From the NCBI GenBank assembly GCA_031291325.1, contig JARLJG010000035.1:1-40846 (forward strand): a stretch of DNA of 40,846 nt. The letters are read 5' to 3'. Position 1 is the first letter of the stretch. The number at the start of each line of letters is the position of its first letter. Positions 9,937-18,381 of the stretch are shown piece by piece. The DNA is from Burkholderiaceae bacterium. Its GTDB lineage: Bacteria; Pseudomonadota; Gammaproteobacteria; Burkholderiales; Burkholderiaceae_D. Under the pieces are notes generated by a model that saw nothing but the letters and a program-made list of their open reading frames with translations, did not search any database and had not been told where the DNA came from. The position numbers were made by a program, and so were the translations under genes.

Positions 9937-10716
9937 ATGAGCGACAGACTGAAGGATAGTCATGGAGTGCAATCCCTGGAGATCGGGATTGGCGTGTTGA
10001 AGGTGCTGGTCGAATCCGGCTCCGCCATGATGCTCAAGGAAATTGCCGTTGCGGCAGACATGCCGCCCTCCAAGGCTCATCGCTACCTGGTTAGTTTGGT
10101 GCGATCGGGCCTGGTCGAGCAAGACCGCGAAAACTCGAAATACGACTTGGGCCCATTGGCTATCCCACTGGGCCTGGCAGCCGTGGACAGGCTGGATCGG
10201 GTCAAGCTCGGACTGAAAAGCATTGCCGAGCTGCGCGACCTTACCAACGAAACCACCGCCTTGTCGGTATGGGGCGGGTTCGGCCCCGTGATGGTTCGCT
10301 GGGAGCGGCCACATCGCCCGATCACGGTCAATGTCGTCACCGGCAACACGGTCAGTTTGTTGGCGACGTCCACCGGACGATTGTTCGCCGCCTGGATGCC
10401 TGCGGACACCGTTCGGCCGCATATCGAACGGGAGCTAAGCCAGGGACGATCCACCGAGTTCAAAACCCTGGAACAGGTCGAGAGCGTATTGCAGGAGGTG
10501 CGTACGAACGGCTACTCGTTCGTGCGGGACAGCGACTATTCCAGTCAGGTCTTGGGACTGGCCGCGCCGGTTTTCAACTTCAAGAACAACATCACCATGG
10601 CGGTTTCGATCGTCGGCGTGGAAGGCATGTCCGACCTGGGGCCGCAGAGTTTGGCCTTGACCGAACTCAGGCGAACAGCCGCCGCTCTTTCCAGGCGATT
10701 GGGCTCGACACGATAA
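9937..10716 (+). CDS. IclR-family transcriptional regulator
   Basis: The 259-residue DNA-binding regulator has an N-terminal winged helix-turn-helix (GVQSLEIGIGVLKVLVESG, then KEIAVAADMPPSKAHRYLVSLVRSGLVEQD) and the C-terminal effector domain of IclR proteins (TALSVWGGFGPVMVRWE, VSLLATSTGRLFAAWMP, and GYSFVRDSDY followed by a GLAAPVFNF core). A good GGGGAAG site precedes the ATG, which lies 11 bp after paaX, so they are probably cotranscribed. A strong terminator follows. Its effector is unknown; position suggests an aromatic acid or a pathway intermediate, but it may equally act elsewhere. Confidence 0.85.
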   Translation: MSDRLKDSHGVQSLEIGIGVLKVLVESGSAMMLKEIAVAADMPPSKAHRYLVSLVRSGLVEQDRENSKYDLGPLAIPLGLAAVDRLDRVKLGLKSIAELRDLTNETTALSVWGGFGPVMVRWERPHRPITVNVVTGNTVSLLATSTGRLFAAWMPADTVRPHIERELSQGRSTEFKTLEQVESVLQEVRTNGYSFVRDSDYSSQVLGLAAPVFNFKNNITMAVSIVGVEGMSDLGPQSLALTELRRTAAALSRRLGSTR

Positions 10717-10756
10717 ATGATTCAAAATAATTACAAACAGTAATATATTTGTGTCT

Positions 10757-10783
10757 AAAAAAGCCGACTTTGTCGGCTTTTTT
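10757..10783 (+). terminator. Rho-independent terminator after the iclR-type gene
   Basis: A perfect 12-bp stem, AAAAAAGCCGAC (10757-10768) with GTCGGCTTTTTT (10772-10783), has a TTT loop and ends in a T-run. It is symmetrical enough to act on both strands. It separates the paaX-iclR unit from the paaN operon. Confidence 0.9.
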
Positions 10784-10935
10784 GTTCCCAGTCCCATGCC
10801 ATGTCGGCAGTTCTCGTTAATTCGGCGGGATAGGTTCGTCACAGCAGCCTCCACATAAATACTGAGTTAGCCTGGAAGTAAGCGCTAACACGATACAGAA
10901 TAATTCATAAAATTCAGATTTATGTATCTCTTATA

Positions 10936-10970
10936 TTGACGTAATGGATTCTGAATGCCAGAATCACAGC
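10936..10970 (+). promoter_or_regulatory. Candidate paaN operon promoter with embedded PaaX-like operator
   Basis: TTGACG at 10936-10941 and CAGAAT at 10959-10964, 17 bp apart, form a plausible sigma-70 promoter. A perfect 7-bp inverted repeat GATTCTG-AATGC-CAGAATC (10947-10965) lies in the spacer and over the -10 box. On the minus strand its right half reads TGTGATTC, close to the PaaX core TGATTC motif as I remember it from E. coli. A repressor bound here would block polymerase. The remaining bases of the 10717-11190 gap show no convincing gene; the leader to paaN would be about 215 nt. Confidence 0.5.
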
Positions 10971-11190
10971 AAGCGAATAACACAAACACTTGGCGCTTCG
11001 TGTGGCCGGTGAAATACAAGGAGACCTCGGTGAAGCGCTGCCGGACGACAATCGAACAACGCCAGCCACGCGATTGACTTCGCCCAAGGCAAAGATCTTA
11101 TCCATAACGAACATGTGCGCACTGTCGGCCAAGCCATGCAGGCCGGTCGGCACCCTGTCAGCTCCACCACACATTACATAGGACTGCTTC

Positions 11191-12858
11191 ATGACACATC
11201 CACTTTTTGACAAACACCGGGCCAAGCTGCAGGCGGCACTGGACGCCATCGGCAGCCGCGCCTACTGGTCCGCATACGCAGAAACGCCGAACCCCAAGAT
11301 CTACGGCGAGACCGCCGCAAGCGCCGGCAAGGCCGCCTACGACGCGCATCTGGGCCAACGCTTTGCGCTGCAGCAGCCCGGCGTGCAAGCCTGGGCCGGT
11401 GGTGAACGGTCACCGTATGGCGTGACATTGGACGTGCAATACCCGGTATGCGATCCGCAGGCGCTGATCGATGCCGCCCAGGCATCCATGCCGGCCTGGC
11501 AAGCAGTCGGCGCGCAGGGCAGAACGGGGATTTGCGTCGAGATGCTGGATCGCCTGAACCAGCATAGTTTTGAGATTGCCCATGCGGTGATGATGACCAC
11601 GGGACAAGGCTGGATGATGGCTTTCCAGGCCGGCGCAGCGCATGCCCAGGACCGAGGGCTGGAGGCGGTCGCCTATGCCTACCGCGAGCAAAGCTTCGTG
11701 CCCGCAGAGTGCGTGTGGGAAAAGCCGCAGGGCAAGAACCCGGCGCTGCGCATGCAAAAGCATTTTGAAATCGTCGGGCGCGGCGTCGCCGTTGTGGTGG
11801 GTTGCTCGACCTTCCCGACCTGGAATACCTATCCCGGCTTGTTTGCCGCCCTGGCCACGGGCAATGCCGTGATCGTCAAACCGCACGAACAGGCCATTCT
11901 TCCGGCAGCCATCAGCGTGAAAATTCTGCGCGACGTGTTGAGCGAAGCGGGACTGAATCCTGACCTGGTGAGCCTGTGCGTGCCTGCCAATCAGCAAACC
12001 ACCCAGGCCTTGGTAACGCACAGCGCCGTCAAGTCGGTGGACTTTACCGGCGGCTCTGCCTTTGGCAACTGGCTGATCGAGCACTGCCGCCAGGCCCAGG
12101 TGTATGCGGAACTGGCCGGCGTCAATACCGTGGTCGTCGACTCTACCGACGCCTACCAGGCCATGCTGCGCAACGTGGCCTTCAGCCTGTCGCTTTATTC
12201 GGGCCAGATGTGCACCACGTCGCAACTTCTGTTGGTGCCGGCAGACGGCATTGCCACCGACGAAGGCCATAAATCCTACCAGCAGGTGTGCGCCGACCTG
12301 GGCGCGGCCATCGATTCGGCGCTGGCCAAACCCGAGGTCGCGCTGGCGGTATTGGGCGCCATCCAGTCGCCCGCCACGGTGGCGCGCATTGCGCTTGCCA
12401 ACAGTGGCGCACTCGGCACGGTGGTGCATGCATCGCATGCCTTGCAGAACCCCGACTTCCCCGGCGCGACCGTGCACACGCCGGCGCTGCTGGCCTGCGA
12501 CGCCGACGCTGAAGCGCTCTACATGGAAGAGCGCTTCGGCCCCATCACCTTTATCGTCAAGGTTGCCGATACCGCCGCCGCGGTCGCGCTGGCCGAGCGC
12601 GTGGTGCGCACCCATGGCGCATTGACGCTGGGGGTCTATTCCACACAGAGCACCGTGGTGGATGCGATGACCCGCGCCAGCTGGAATGCCAAGGTGGCGC
12701 TGTCGATCAATCTCACCGGCGGCGTATTTGTCAACCAGTCCTCCGCCTTCTCCGACTTTCACGGCACGGGCGGCAATCCTGCTGCCAACGCCTCGTATTG
12801 CGACTCGGCGTTTGTGGCAAATCGCTTTCGCGTGGTCCAGCGCCGTTACCACATCTGA
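11191..12858 (+). CDS. paaN: Phenylacetate degradation aldehyde dehydrogenase PaaN
   Basis: This 555-residue NAD(P)-dependent aldehyde dehydrogenase-family enzyme of the phenylacetyl-CoA pathway is thought to act on the semialdehyde made after ring opening of oxepin-CoA. Active-site regions are visible: the cofactor loop FTGGSAFG (about residues 286-292), the general-base glutamate in ELAGVN (Glu307) and the nucleophile in YSGQMCTTSQ (Cys341). It differs from E. coli PaaZ, which fuses a C-terminal hydratase domain and is about 680 residues; no such domain is present here, so ring hydrolysis must come from another protein. It is first in the catabolic unit and 9 bp ahead of paaG. Confidence 0.9.
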   Translation: MTHPLFDKHRAKLQAALDAIGSRAYWSAYAETPNPKIYGETAASAGKAAYDAHLGQRFALQQPGVQAWAGGERSPYGVTLDVQYPVCDPQALIDAAQASMPAWQAVGAQGRTGICVEMLDRLNQHSFEIAHAVMMTTGQGWMMAFQAGAAHAQDRGLEAVAYAYREQSFVPAECVWEKPQGKNPALRMQKHFEIVGRGVAVVVGCSTFPTWNTYPGLFAALATGNAVIVKPHEQAILPAAISVKILRDVLSEAGLNPDLVSLCVPANQQTTQALVTHSAVKSVDFTGGSAFGNWLIEHCRQAQVYAELAGVNTVVVDSTDAYQAMLRNVAFSLSLYSGQMCTTSQLLLVPADGIATDEGHKSYQQVCADLGAAIDSALAKPEVALAVLGAIQSPATVARIALANSGALGTVVHASHALQNPDFPGATVHTPALLACDADAEALYMEERFGPITFIVKVADTAAAVALAERVVRTHGALTLGVYSTQSTVVDAMTRASWNAKVALSINLTGGVFVNQSSAFSDFHGTGGNPAANASYCDSAFVANRFRVVQRRYHI

Positions 12859-12867
12859 GGCCAGAGC

Positions 12868-13659
12868 ATGGACTATCAAAACATCCTTTTCGACGTCGCC
12901 GGCGGCGTGGCCCGCATAACCCTCAACCGCCCCGACAAGCTCAACAGCTTTACCGGCGCCATGCATGCCGAACTGCGGGACGCACTCGACAGCGTGCAGG
13001 CCGACAAAGGCATTCGCGTGCTGCTCATCACCGGCGCCGGTCGCGCGTTCTGCGCCGGGCAAGACCTGGCCGACCCGGACATGGCGGTGGGCGTCACCGC
13101 GCCAGACATCGGCAACGTGGTGGAAAAGAACTACAAACCGCTGATCCTGCGCCTGCAAAACCTGCGCGTGCCCACCGTCGCCATGGTCCAGGGTGTGGCC
13201 GCCGGCGCGGGCGCCAGCCTGGCGCTGGCTTGCGATCTGGCGATAGCCGGCAAGTCGGCGTCATTTTTGCAGGCCTTCAGCAAGATCGGCCTGATTCCCG
13301 ATACCGGCGGCACCTGGTTCCTGCCGCAACGGGTGGGCATGGCGCGCGCCATGGGCCTGGCTCTGCTGGCCGAAAAACTACCTGCTGAAAAAGCCGCCGA
13401 GTGGGGCTTGATTTGGCAAGTGGTCGACGACGCCGCGCTCGGCGCCACCGTGGACGCCGTGGCCGCGCAATTGGCCGGCATGCCGACCAAGGCGCTGGTG
13501 CGCACGCGCCAGGCCATGCATGCTGCCCCTTCGCACACGCTGGAGCAGCAGCTTTCGATGGAAGGCGGCTTCATGCGCGAGCTGGGATGGGGTCCCGACT
13601 TTGCAGAGGGGGTGTCGGCCTTCATGGAAAAGCGCGCGCCGCGCTTCACCGGCAACTAG
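12868..13659 (+). CDS. paaG: 1,2-epoxyphenylacetyl-CoA isomerase PaaG (enoyl-CoA hydratase/isomerase family)
   Basis: The 263-residue crotonase-fold enzyme isomerises ring-1,2-epoxyphenylacetyl-CoA to oxepin-CoA and acts again later on unsaturated acyl-CoA intermediates. Crotonase motifs are clear: RITLNRPDKLNSF, the oxyanion segment GRAFCAGQDL and the second oxyanion loop GVAAGAGASLALACDLAIA. The PaaG-type catalytic aspartate lies in KIGLIPDTGGTWFLP, which lacks the hydratase glutamate. A GAGG site lies 7 bases before the ATG. PaaF and PaaH, the other beta-oxidation enzymes usually found beside it, are not in this cluster. Being another hydratase is possible but the IPDTGG motif favours PaaG. 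Confidence 0.88.
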   Translation: MDYQNILFDVAGGVARITLNRPDKLNSFTGAMHAELRDALDSVQADKGIRVLLITGAGRAFCAGQDLADPDMAVGVTAPDIGNVVEKNYKPLILRLQNLRVPTVAMVQGVAAGAGASLALACDLAIAGKSASFLQAFSKIGLIPDTGGTWFLPQRVGMARAMGLALLAEKLPAEKAAEWGLIWQVVDDAALGATVDAVAAQLAGMPTKALVRTRQAMHAAPSHTLEQQLSMEGGFMRELGWGPDFAEGVSAFMEKRAPRFTGN

Positions 13660-13764
13660 GGCGATGACGGCCACGCTTGCCAACGACAGCAGCATGGCGC
13701 TATTAGGCGCGGGCAATGCGCAGGCTGCTACCATAGGTTCAGCATTTTCAAGGAAAAAATATCC

Positions 13765-14232
13765 ATGACAGATACATCCACCGCCCTTTCCGCTGCCGAT
13801 GCGCAACAGTTGTCGCAGGACGCGGCCAACGCCATGTGGTCGCGCGACCACGCGGCGCAGGCGCTTGGCATGGCGATCGACGAGGTCAAGCCGGGCGCTT
13901 CGCGCCTGACCATGGTGGTGCGGCAAGATATGGTCAACGGGCACGCCATCTGCCACGGCGGCATGCTGTTCACGCTGGCCGACACAGCGTTTGCCTACGC
14001 CTGCAATAGTCACAACCGCAACACCGTGGCCTCGGCCTGCCACATCGACTTTCTGGCCCCCGGCCATCTGGGCGACACCCTGGTGGCCGAGGCAGTTGAG
14101 CGTTCGCTAAGCGGCCGCACCGGCGTCTACGACGTCACCGTCAAAACTTCTGCCGGCAAAACCCTGGCGCTGTTTCGCGGCAAATCCTATCGTATCCAGG
14201 GCGAGGTGACGGCCAGTTTTGCAGCGGCCTGA
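13765..14232 (+). CDS. paaI: Hydroxyphenylacetyl-CoA thioesterase PaaI
   Basis: This 155-residue hotdog-fold thioesterase hydrolyses dead-end aryl-CoA thioesters and so frees trapped CoA. The family signature runs through VNGHAICHGGMLFTLADTAFAYACNS, with the catalytic aspartate in the TLAD segment, followed by ASACHIDFLAPGHLGDTL. It starts 105 bp after paaG behind an AAGGA site, in the same orientation, and is followed 47 bp later by paaK. The length is normal for the family. Confidence 0.9.
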   Translation: MTDTSTALSAADAQQLSQDAANAMWSRDHAAQALGMAIDEVKPGASRLTMVVRQDMVNGHAICHGGMLFTLADTAFAYACNSHNRNTVASACHIDFLAPGHLGDTLVAEAVERSLSGRTGVYDVTVKTSAGKTLALFRGKSYRIQGEVTASFAAA

Positions 14233-14279
14233 ATCGCCCCCTCGCGCCCATAACACCACCTCCCTGATGGAAGACAAAC

Positions 14280-15605
14280 ATGACGGCCAAACACCCAATG
14301 ACCGGCGAACTTGACGCGATAGAAACCGCCAGTCGCGATGAAATATCGGCACTGCAGCTGGAGCGCCTGAAATGGTCGCTGCGCCATGCGTACGACAACG
14401 TGCCGTTCCACAAGAAGGCCTTTGACGAACTAGGGGTGCGCCCCGACGATCTGAAGACCCTGGCCGACCTGTCCAGGTTCCCATTCATGACCAAAAGCGC
14501 CTTGCGCGACAACTACCCTTTTGGTCTGTTTGCGGTGCCGCGCGAGCAGGTGTTGCGCCTGCACGCGTCCAGCGGAACCACCGGGAAATCGATCGTGGTC
14601 GGATACACCGCGCAGGATATCGACAACTGGGCAGACCTGATGGCGCGCTCGATCCGCGCAGCCGGCGGACGCAGGGGCGACATGCTGCACAACGCCTATG
14701 GCTACGGCATGTTTACCGGCGGCCTGGGCGCGCACTACGGGGCCGAGCGCCTGGGCTGCACGGTGGTGCCGATGTCAGGCGGCCAGACCGAAAAGCAGGT
14801 GGCGCAGATTCTGGACTTCAAGCCGCAAATCATCATGGTGACGCCATCGTACTCGCTGGTGATTGCCGAAGAATTCGAGCGCCTGGGCGTCAAGCCGGAG
14901 GATATTTCTCTCAAAATCGGCATCGTCGGCGCCGAGCCCTGGGGCGAGGGCATGCGCGCCGAAATCGAAAGCAAGCTGGGCATCGACGCCATCGATATCT
15001 ATGGTTTGACGGAAGTGATGGGGCCGGGCGTTGCTTGCGAGTGCATCGAGTCGAAGGATGGCCCGGTGATCTGGGAAGACCATTTTTATCCTGAAGTCAT
15101 CGACCCGGAAACGGGCGAGGTCGTGGCCGACGGCGAAGACGGCGAATTGGTGTTCACCTCGCTCACGAAGCAGGCATTTCCGGTGATCCGTTACCGCACC
15201 CGCGATTTGACCCGCCTGCTGCCGCCAACCGCGCGCGCTTTCCGCCGCATGAGCAAGATCACCGGGCGCTCGGACGACATGTTGATCGTGCGCGGGGTCA
15301 ATCTGTTCCCGTCGCAAATTGAAGAACAGATCCTGCGCGACAAACGTCTTTCCGCCAATTACCAACTGGTGCTCACGCGTGAAGGGCATCTGGACAACCT
15401 CGAAGTGCGCTGCGAAGTGCAGCGCGAGATCTCCGGCGCTCTGAGTCAAGATTTGACAAGCGCCATTGCGAAGGAACTGCAGCACCACATCAAGACCAAT
15501 GTAGGCGTGTCCACCCGCATCACGGTAATGCCGTTTGACGGCATCCCGCGCACGCTTACTGGCAAGGCCAAACGCGTGATCGACGAGCGCCCCAAGCTAC
15601 GCTGA
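14280..15605 (+). CDS. paaK: Phenylacetate-CoA ligase
   Basis: This 441-residue AMP-forming ligase activates phenylacetate to phenylacetyl-CoA, the first step of the pathway and the source of the PaaX inducer. Adenylation motifs are present in order: the phosphate loop LHASSGTTGKSIVVGYT, a GAEPWGEGMR segment, DIYGLTEVMGPG, the ribose-binding RYRTRDLTRLLP, the hinge GRSDDMLIVRGVNLFPSQIE and the catalytic-lysine region PRTLTGKAKRV near the C-terminus. It begins MTAKHPMTGELD behind GGAAG and ends 10 bp before the thiolase remnant. Confidence 0.95.
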   Translation: MTAKHPMTGELDAIETASRDEISALQLERLKWSLRHAYDNVPFHKKAFDELGVRPDDLKTLADLSRFPFMTKSALRDNYPFGLFAVPREQVLRLHASSGTTGKSIVVGYTAQDIDNWADLMARSIRAAGGRRGDMLHNAYGYGMFTGGLGAHYGAERLGCTVVPMSGGQTEKQVAQILDFKPQIIMVTPSYSLVIAEEFERLGVKPEDISLKIGIVGAEPWGEGMRAEIESKLGIDAIDIYGLTEVMGPGVACECIESKDGPVIWEDHFYPEVIDPETGEVVADGEDGELVFTSLTKQAFPVIRYRTRDLTRLLPPTARAFRRMSKITGRSDDMLIVRGVNLFPSQIEEQILRDKRLSANYQLVLTREGHLDNLEVRCEVQREISGALSQDLTSAIAKELQHHIKTNVGVSTRITVMPFDGIPRTLTGKAKRVIDERPKLR

Positions 15606-15615
15606 AGGAAAAGCC

Positions 15616-15681
15616 ATGACCGATGCGCTGATTTGCGACGCCATCCGCACGGCGCGTTGCCTCAATCAACCCAAGGAGTGA
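15616..15681 (+). pseudogene. paaJ: Remnant of the 5' end of a paaJ-type thiolase gene
   Basis: A 21-residue reading frame begins MTDALICDAIRTA, nearly identical to the start of beta-ketoadipyl-CoA thiolases (PaaJ/PcaF, family pattern MTDAFICDAIRTPIGRYGG). It has its own GAAGGAAA ribosome site. After residue 13 the similarity ends abruptly and the frame closes eight residues later, within what looks like the normal leader of paaA. About 390 codons of a normal thiolase are missing, most simply through an internal deletion joining the start of paaJ to the region before paaA. The peptide is probably non-functional, though its translation may still couple paaK and paaA. Confidence 0.7.
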
Positions 15682-15687
15682 ACCCAG

Positions 15688-16701
15688 ATGTACACCCAAT
15701 CATTGAACGTGCAGGAAACGCCGGGGCAAACGCCTGCCGCGCAGCCGGCAGCACTGGAAAACGCCGAATCGCAAAAGCGCTTCGATGCCAAAATCGATGC
15801 CGATGGCAAGATCGAGCCACAGGACTGGATGCCCGAGGCCTACCGCAAAACGCTGGTGCGCCAGATCAGCCAGCATGCGCACAGTGAAATCGTCGGCATG
15901 TTACCCGAAGGCAACTGGATCAGCCGCGCACCCAGCTTGAAGCGCAAGGCGATCCTGATTGCCAAGGTGCAGGACGAGGGCGGCCACGGTTTGTACCTGT
16001 ATAGCGCCGCCGAAACCCTGGGTCAGGGGCGCGACCAGATGCTGGCCGACCTGCACAGCGGAAAAGCCAAATACAGCTCGATCTTCAACTACCCGACGCT
16101 CAACTGGGCCGATGTCGGCGTTGTCGGCTGGCTGGTCGATGGCGCCGCCATCATGAACCAGATCCCGCTGTGCCGCTGCTCCTACGGCCCCTATGCGCGC
16201 GCCATGATCCGCGTGTGCAAGGAAGAGTCTTTCCATCAACGTCAGGGCTACGAGGCTTTGCTGGTCATGATGCAAGGCACCGCCGAGCAAAAAGCCATGG
16301 TGCAAGATGCGGTCAATCGCTTTTGGTGGAAGTGCCTGGCCATGTTCGGGCCACCGGACGCCAACAGCCCGCATAGCGCACAGGCGATGCGCTGGGGCAT
16401 CAAGCGCATCAGCAACGACGACCTGCGCCAGAAATTTATCGACGCCACGGTGCCGCAGGCCAAAGTGCTTGGCGTGACGCTGCCGGATCCCGACCTGAAG
16501 TGGAACGAAGCGCGTGGGCACTACGACTACGGCCAGATCGACTGGGACGAATTCTGGAACACAGTCAATGGCAATGGGCCATGCAACAAGGAACGCCTGG
16601 CCACGCGCGTCAAAGCGCACGACGATGGTCAATGGGTGCGCGATGCGGCCCTGGCCTATGCCCAAAAACATCAACCCTCAACGCAAAAGGAAGCAGCATG
16701 A
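15688..16701 (+). CDS. paaA: Phenylacetyl-CoA epoxidase catalytic subunit PaaA
   Basis: PaaA is the di-iron oxygenase subunit of the PaaABCDE ring-1,2-epoxidase. The 337 residues carry ferritin-like helices with metal motifs: [20 protein letters not shown] then [15 protein letters not shown] (first EXXH) and [16 protein letters not shown] (second EXXH). The conserved core [14 protein letters not shown] and [26 protein letters not shown] is complete. It begins 6 bp after the thiolase remnant's stop; GGAG of the site falls inside that remnant. Its stop overlaps the paaB start (ATGA). Confidence 0.95.
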   Translation: MYTQSLNVQETPGQTPAAQPAALENAESQKRFDAKIDADGKIEPQDWMPEAYRKTLVRQISQHAHSEIVGMLPEGNWISRAPSLKRKAILIAKVQDEGGHGLYLYSAAETLGQGRDQMLADLHSGKAKYSSIFNYPTLNWADVGVVGWLVDGAAIMNQIPLCRCSYGPYARAMIRVCKEESFHQRQGYEALLVMMQGTAEQKAMVQDAVNRFWWKCLAMFGPPDANSPHSAQAMRWGIKRISNDDLRQKFIDATVPQAKVLGVTLPDPDLKWNEARGHYDYGQIDWDEFWNTVNGNGPCNKERLATRVKAHDDGQWVRDAALAYAQKHQPSTQKEAA

Positions 16702-16994
16702 GCGCCACCGCATTGAAAGACTGGCCCCTCTGGGAAGTTTTCGTTCGCAGCAAGCAGGGCCTGGAGCACAAGCACTGCGGCAGCCTGCACGCGTCCGACG
16801 CGCAGCACGCGCTGCAAATGGCGCGCGATGTCTATACCCGCCGCCAGGAAGGCGTGAGCATCTGGGTAGTGCCCTCCAAGGCCATCACCGCCAGCGCGCC
16901 GGAAGACAAGGACGCGCTGTTCGAGCCGGCAGCGGACAAGATCTACCGCCACCCGACCTTCTATGACATTCCCGAAGAAGTGGGGCACATGTAA
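16698..16994 (+). CDS. paaB: Phenylacetyl-CoA epoxidase subunit PaaB
   Basis: This 98-residue small subunit of the epoxidase bridges PaaAC units in the complex. The sequence has the family's [20 protein letters not shown] start, the [16 protein letters not shown] core and the terminal [20 protein letters not shown] motif. It overlaps paaA by four bases and paaC by one (TAATG), so the three are translationally coupled. Confidence 0.95.
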   Translation: MSATALKDWPLWEVFVRSKQGLEHKHCGSLHASDAQHALQMARDVYTRRQEGVSIWVVPSKAITASAPEDKDALFEPAADKIYRHPTFYDIPEEVGHM

Positions 16995-17779
16995 TGGCGA
17001 GCTACCAAGACTACCTGCTGCACCTGGCGGACAACGCCCTCGTATTGGGCCAGCGCAATGCCGAATGGTGCGGCCACGGCCCCGTCCTGGAAGAGGACCT
17101 GGCCCTGGCCAATAACAGCCTGGACCTGATCGGCCAGGCCCGATTGTTGTACCAGCATGTGGCCACGGTGCGCAAGGACGGCAAATCCAGCGAAGACTTG
17201 CTGGCCTATTTCCGCGATGTGCCGGATTTCAAAAACTACACGCTGCTGGAGTTGCCGCATAGCACCGCCATCCTGCCGACCTCGCGCGGCGACCGCGACT
17301 ATGCAGTCACCGTGGCGCGCAATTTCCTCTACAGCGCTCTCATGGTGCAAGTGTGGGGTGCGCTTACGGCGTCCACCGATGCGCAACTCGCCGCAATTGC
17401 GTCCAAGTCGCTCAAAGAGGCACAGTACCACCTGCGGCATGCGCACGATTGGGTGCTGCGCCTGGGCGATGGCACAGACGAATCCCGCCGCCGCATGCAA
17501 GCCGCGGTGGACTACCTGATGCCCTTTACCCAAGAGTTCTGGACCCCCAGCGCGATGGAGTCCGCCGCCGTCAAGATCGGCGCCGGCGTCGATGTCAGCG
17601 CGTTTAAAACGGAGTGGGAAGCCATTGTGGCCGACACGCTGCAGGCCGCCACCCTCCGATGCCCGCCCGCCAAGGGCTTTGTCACCACCGGCAAGCACGG
17701 CGTGCACTCGGAGCACCTGGGCTTTGTTCTGGCGGAAATGCAAAGCCTGGCGCGCGCCCATCCGGAAGCCGTCTGGTAA
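16994..17779 (+). CDS. paaC: Phenylacetyl-CoA epoxidase structural subunit PaaC
   Basis: PaaC is the inactive ferritin-like partner of PaaA, needed to form the stable oxygenase core. The 261 residues include DNALVLGQRNAEWCGHGP, ARLLYQHVA, DRDYAVTVARNFLYSALMVQVW, LKEAQYHLRHAHDWVLRLGDG and the C-terminal GKHGVHSEHLGFVLAEMQ, all typical. Its start shares one base with the paaB stop. The family's usual length is about 250, so the gene is intact. Confidence 0.94.
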   Translation: MASYQDYLLHLADNALVLGQRNAEWCGHGPVLEEDLALANNSLDLIGQARLLYQHVATVRKDGKSSEDLLAYFRDVPDFKNYTLLELPHSTAILPTSRGDRDYAVTVARNFLYSALMVQVWGALTASTDAQLAAIASKSLKEAQYHLRHAHDWVLRLGDGTDESRRRMQAAVDYLMPFTQEFWTPSAMESAAVKIGAGVDVSAFKTEWEAIVADTLQAATLRCPPAKGFVTTGKHGVHSEHLGFVLAEMQSLARAHPEAVW

Positions 17780-17784
17780 GCGCC

Positions 17785-18378
17785 ATGCAAACGCCAGCCC
17801 CATCAAGCGGCACTACGGTGGCTCTCGACTTGCCCGACGGGCCGCTGGCGCAAAGCCAGCAGTCGCAAGCGCATCATGCCGTCTGGGAGCTTCTGGAGTC
17901 GGTCACCGACCCGGAAATCCCGGTGGTAAACCTGCGCGAGATGGGCATACTGCGGGCCGTGCGCACCGGGCCAGGCGGGCTGGAGGTGGTGATTACGCCC
18001 ACCTACAGCGGTTGCCCGGCCATGGGCCAGATGGAAGATGACATCGCCGCAGCGCTTGCCGCTGCGGGTGTCGCTGCGCGCGTTGTCACGCAGCTGGCGC
18101 CGTCCTGGTCCACCGACTGGATGACTCCCGAGGGACGCGACAAGCTGCGCGCCTATGGCATTGCGCCCCCCGTAAGAGGCGCTTGCGCCGCATCGGACAA
18201 TGCAAAGGCAATTACCTTTGCAACACGTGCAAGCCTTGGCCAGGTCGACAGCGTCGCCTGTCCGCAATGCGGATCCGACAACACCACCGAAATTTCGCAC
18301 TTCGGCTCCACCGCCTGCAAGGCCTTGTACCGCTGCCTGAACTGCATGGAGCCGTTTGACTACTTCAAACCCTTTTAG
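17785..18378 (+). CDS. paaD: Phenylacetate pathway Fe-S assembly protein PaaD (MIP18 family)
   Basis: The 197-residue MIP18/DUF59 domain protein (WELLESVTDPEIPVVNLREMGILR, then ITPTYSGCPAM) helps assemble the Fe-S cluster of the reductase PaaE. The C-terminal extension has a zinc-ribbon pattern, CPQC followed about 16 residues later by CKALYRCLNC, as in other PaaD proteins. An extra N-terminal stretch of about 30 polar residues precedes the domain. It starts 5 bp after paaC; its stop lies 3 bp before the paaE start. Confidence 0.92.
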   Translation: MQTPAPSSGTTVALDLPDGPLAQSQQSQAHHAVWELLESVTDPEIPVVNLREMGILRAVRTGPGGLEVVITPTYSGCPAMGQMEDDIAAALAAAGVAARVVTQLAPSWSTDWMTPEGRDKLRAYGIAPPVRGACAASDNAKAITFATRASLGQVDSVACPQCGSDNTTEISHFGSTACKALYRCLNCMEPFDYFKPF

Positions 18379-18381
18379 TGA

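Noticed and set aside
10920-11249. Minus-strand frame of 109 codons before paaN
   Set aside because: It overlaps the paaN start and the candidate promoter-operator, and lacks a ribosome site or similarity.
11410-13158. 582-codon open frame antisense to paaN and paaG
   Set aside because: GC-rich codon bias opens this frame; both plus-strand genes have intact catalytic motifs and ribosome sites.
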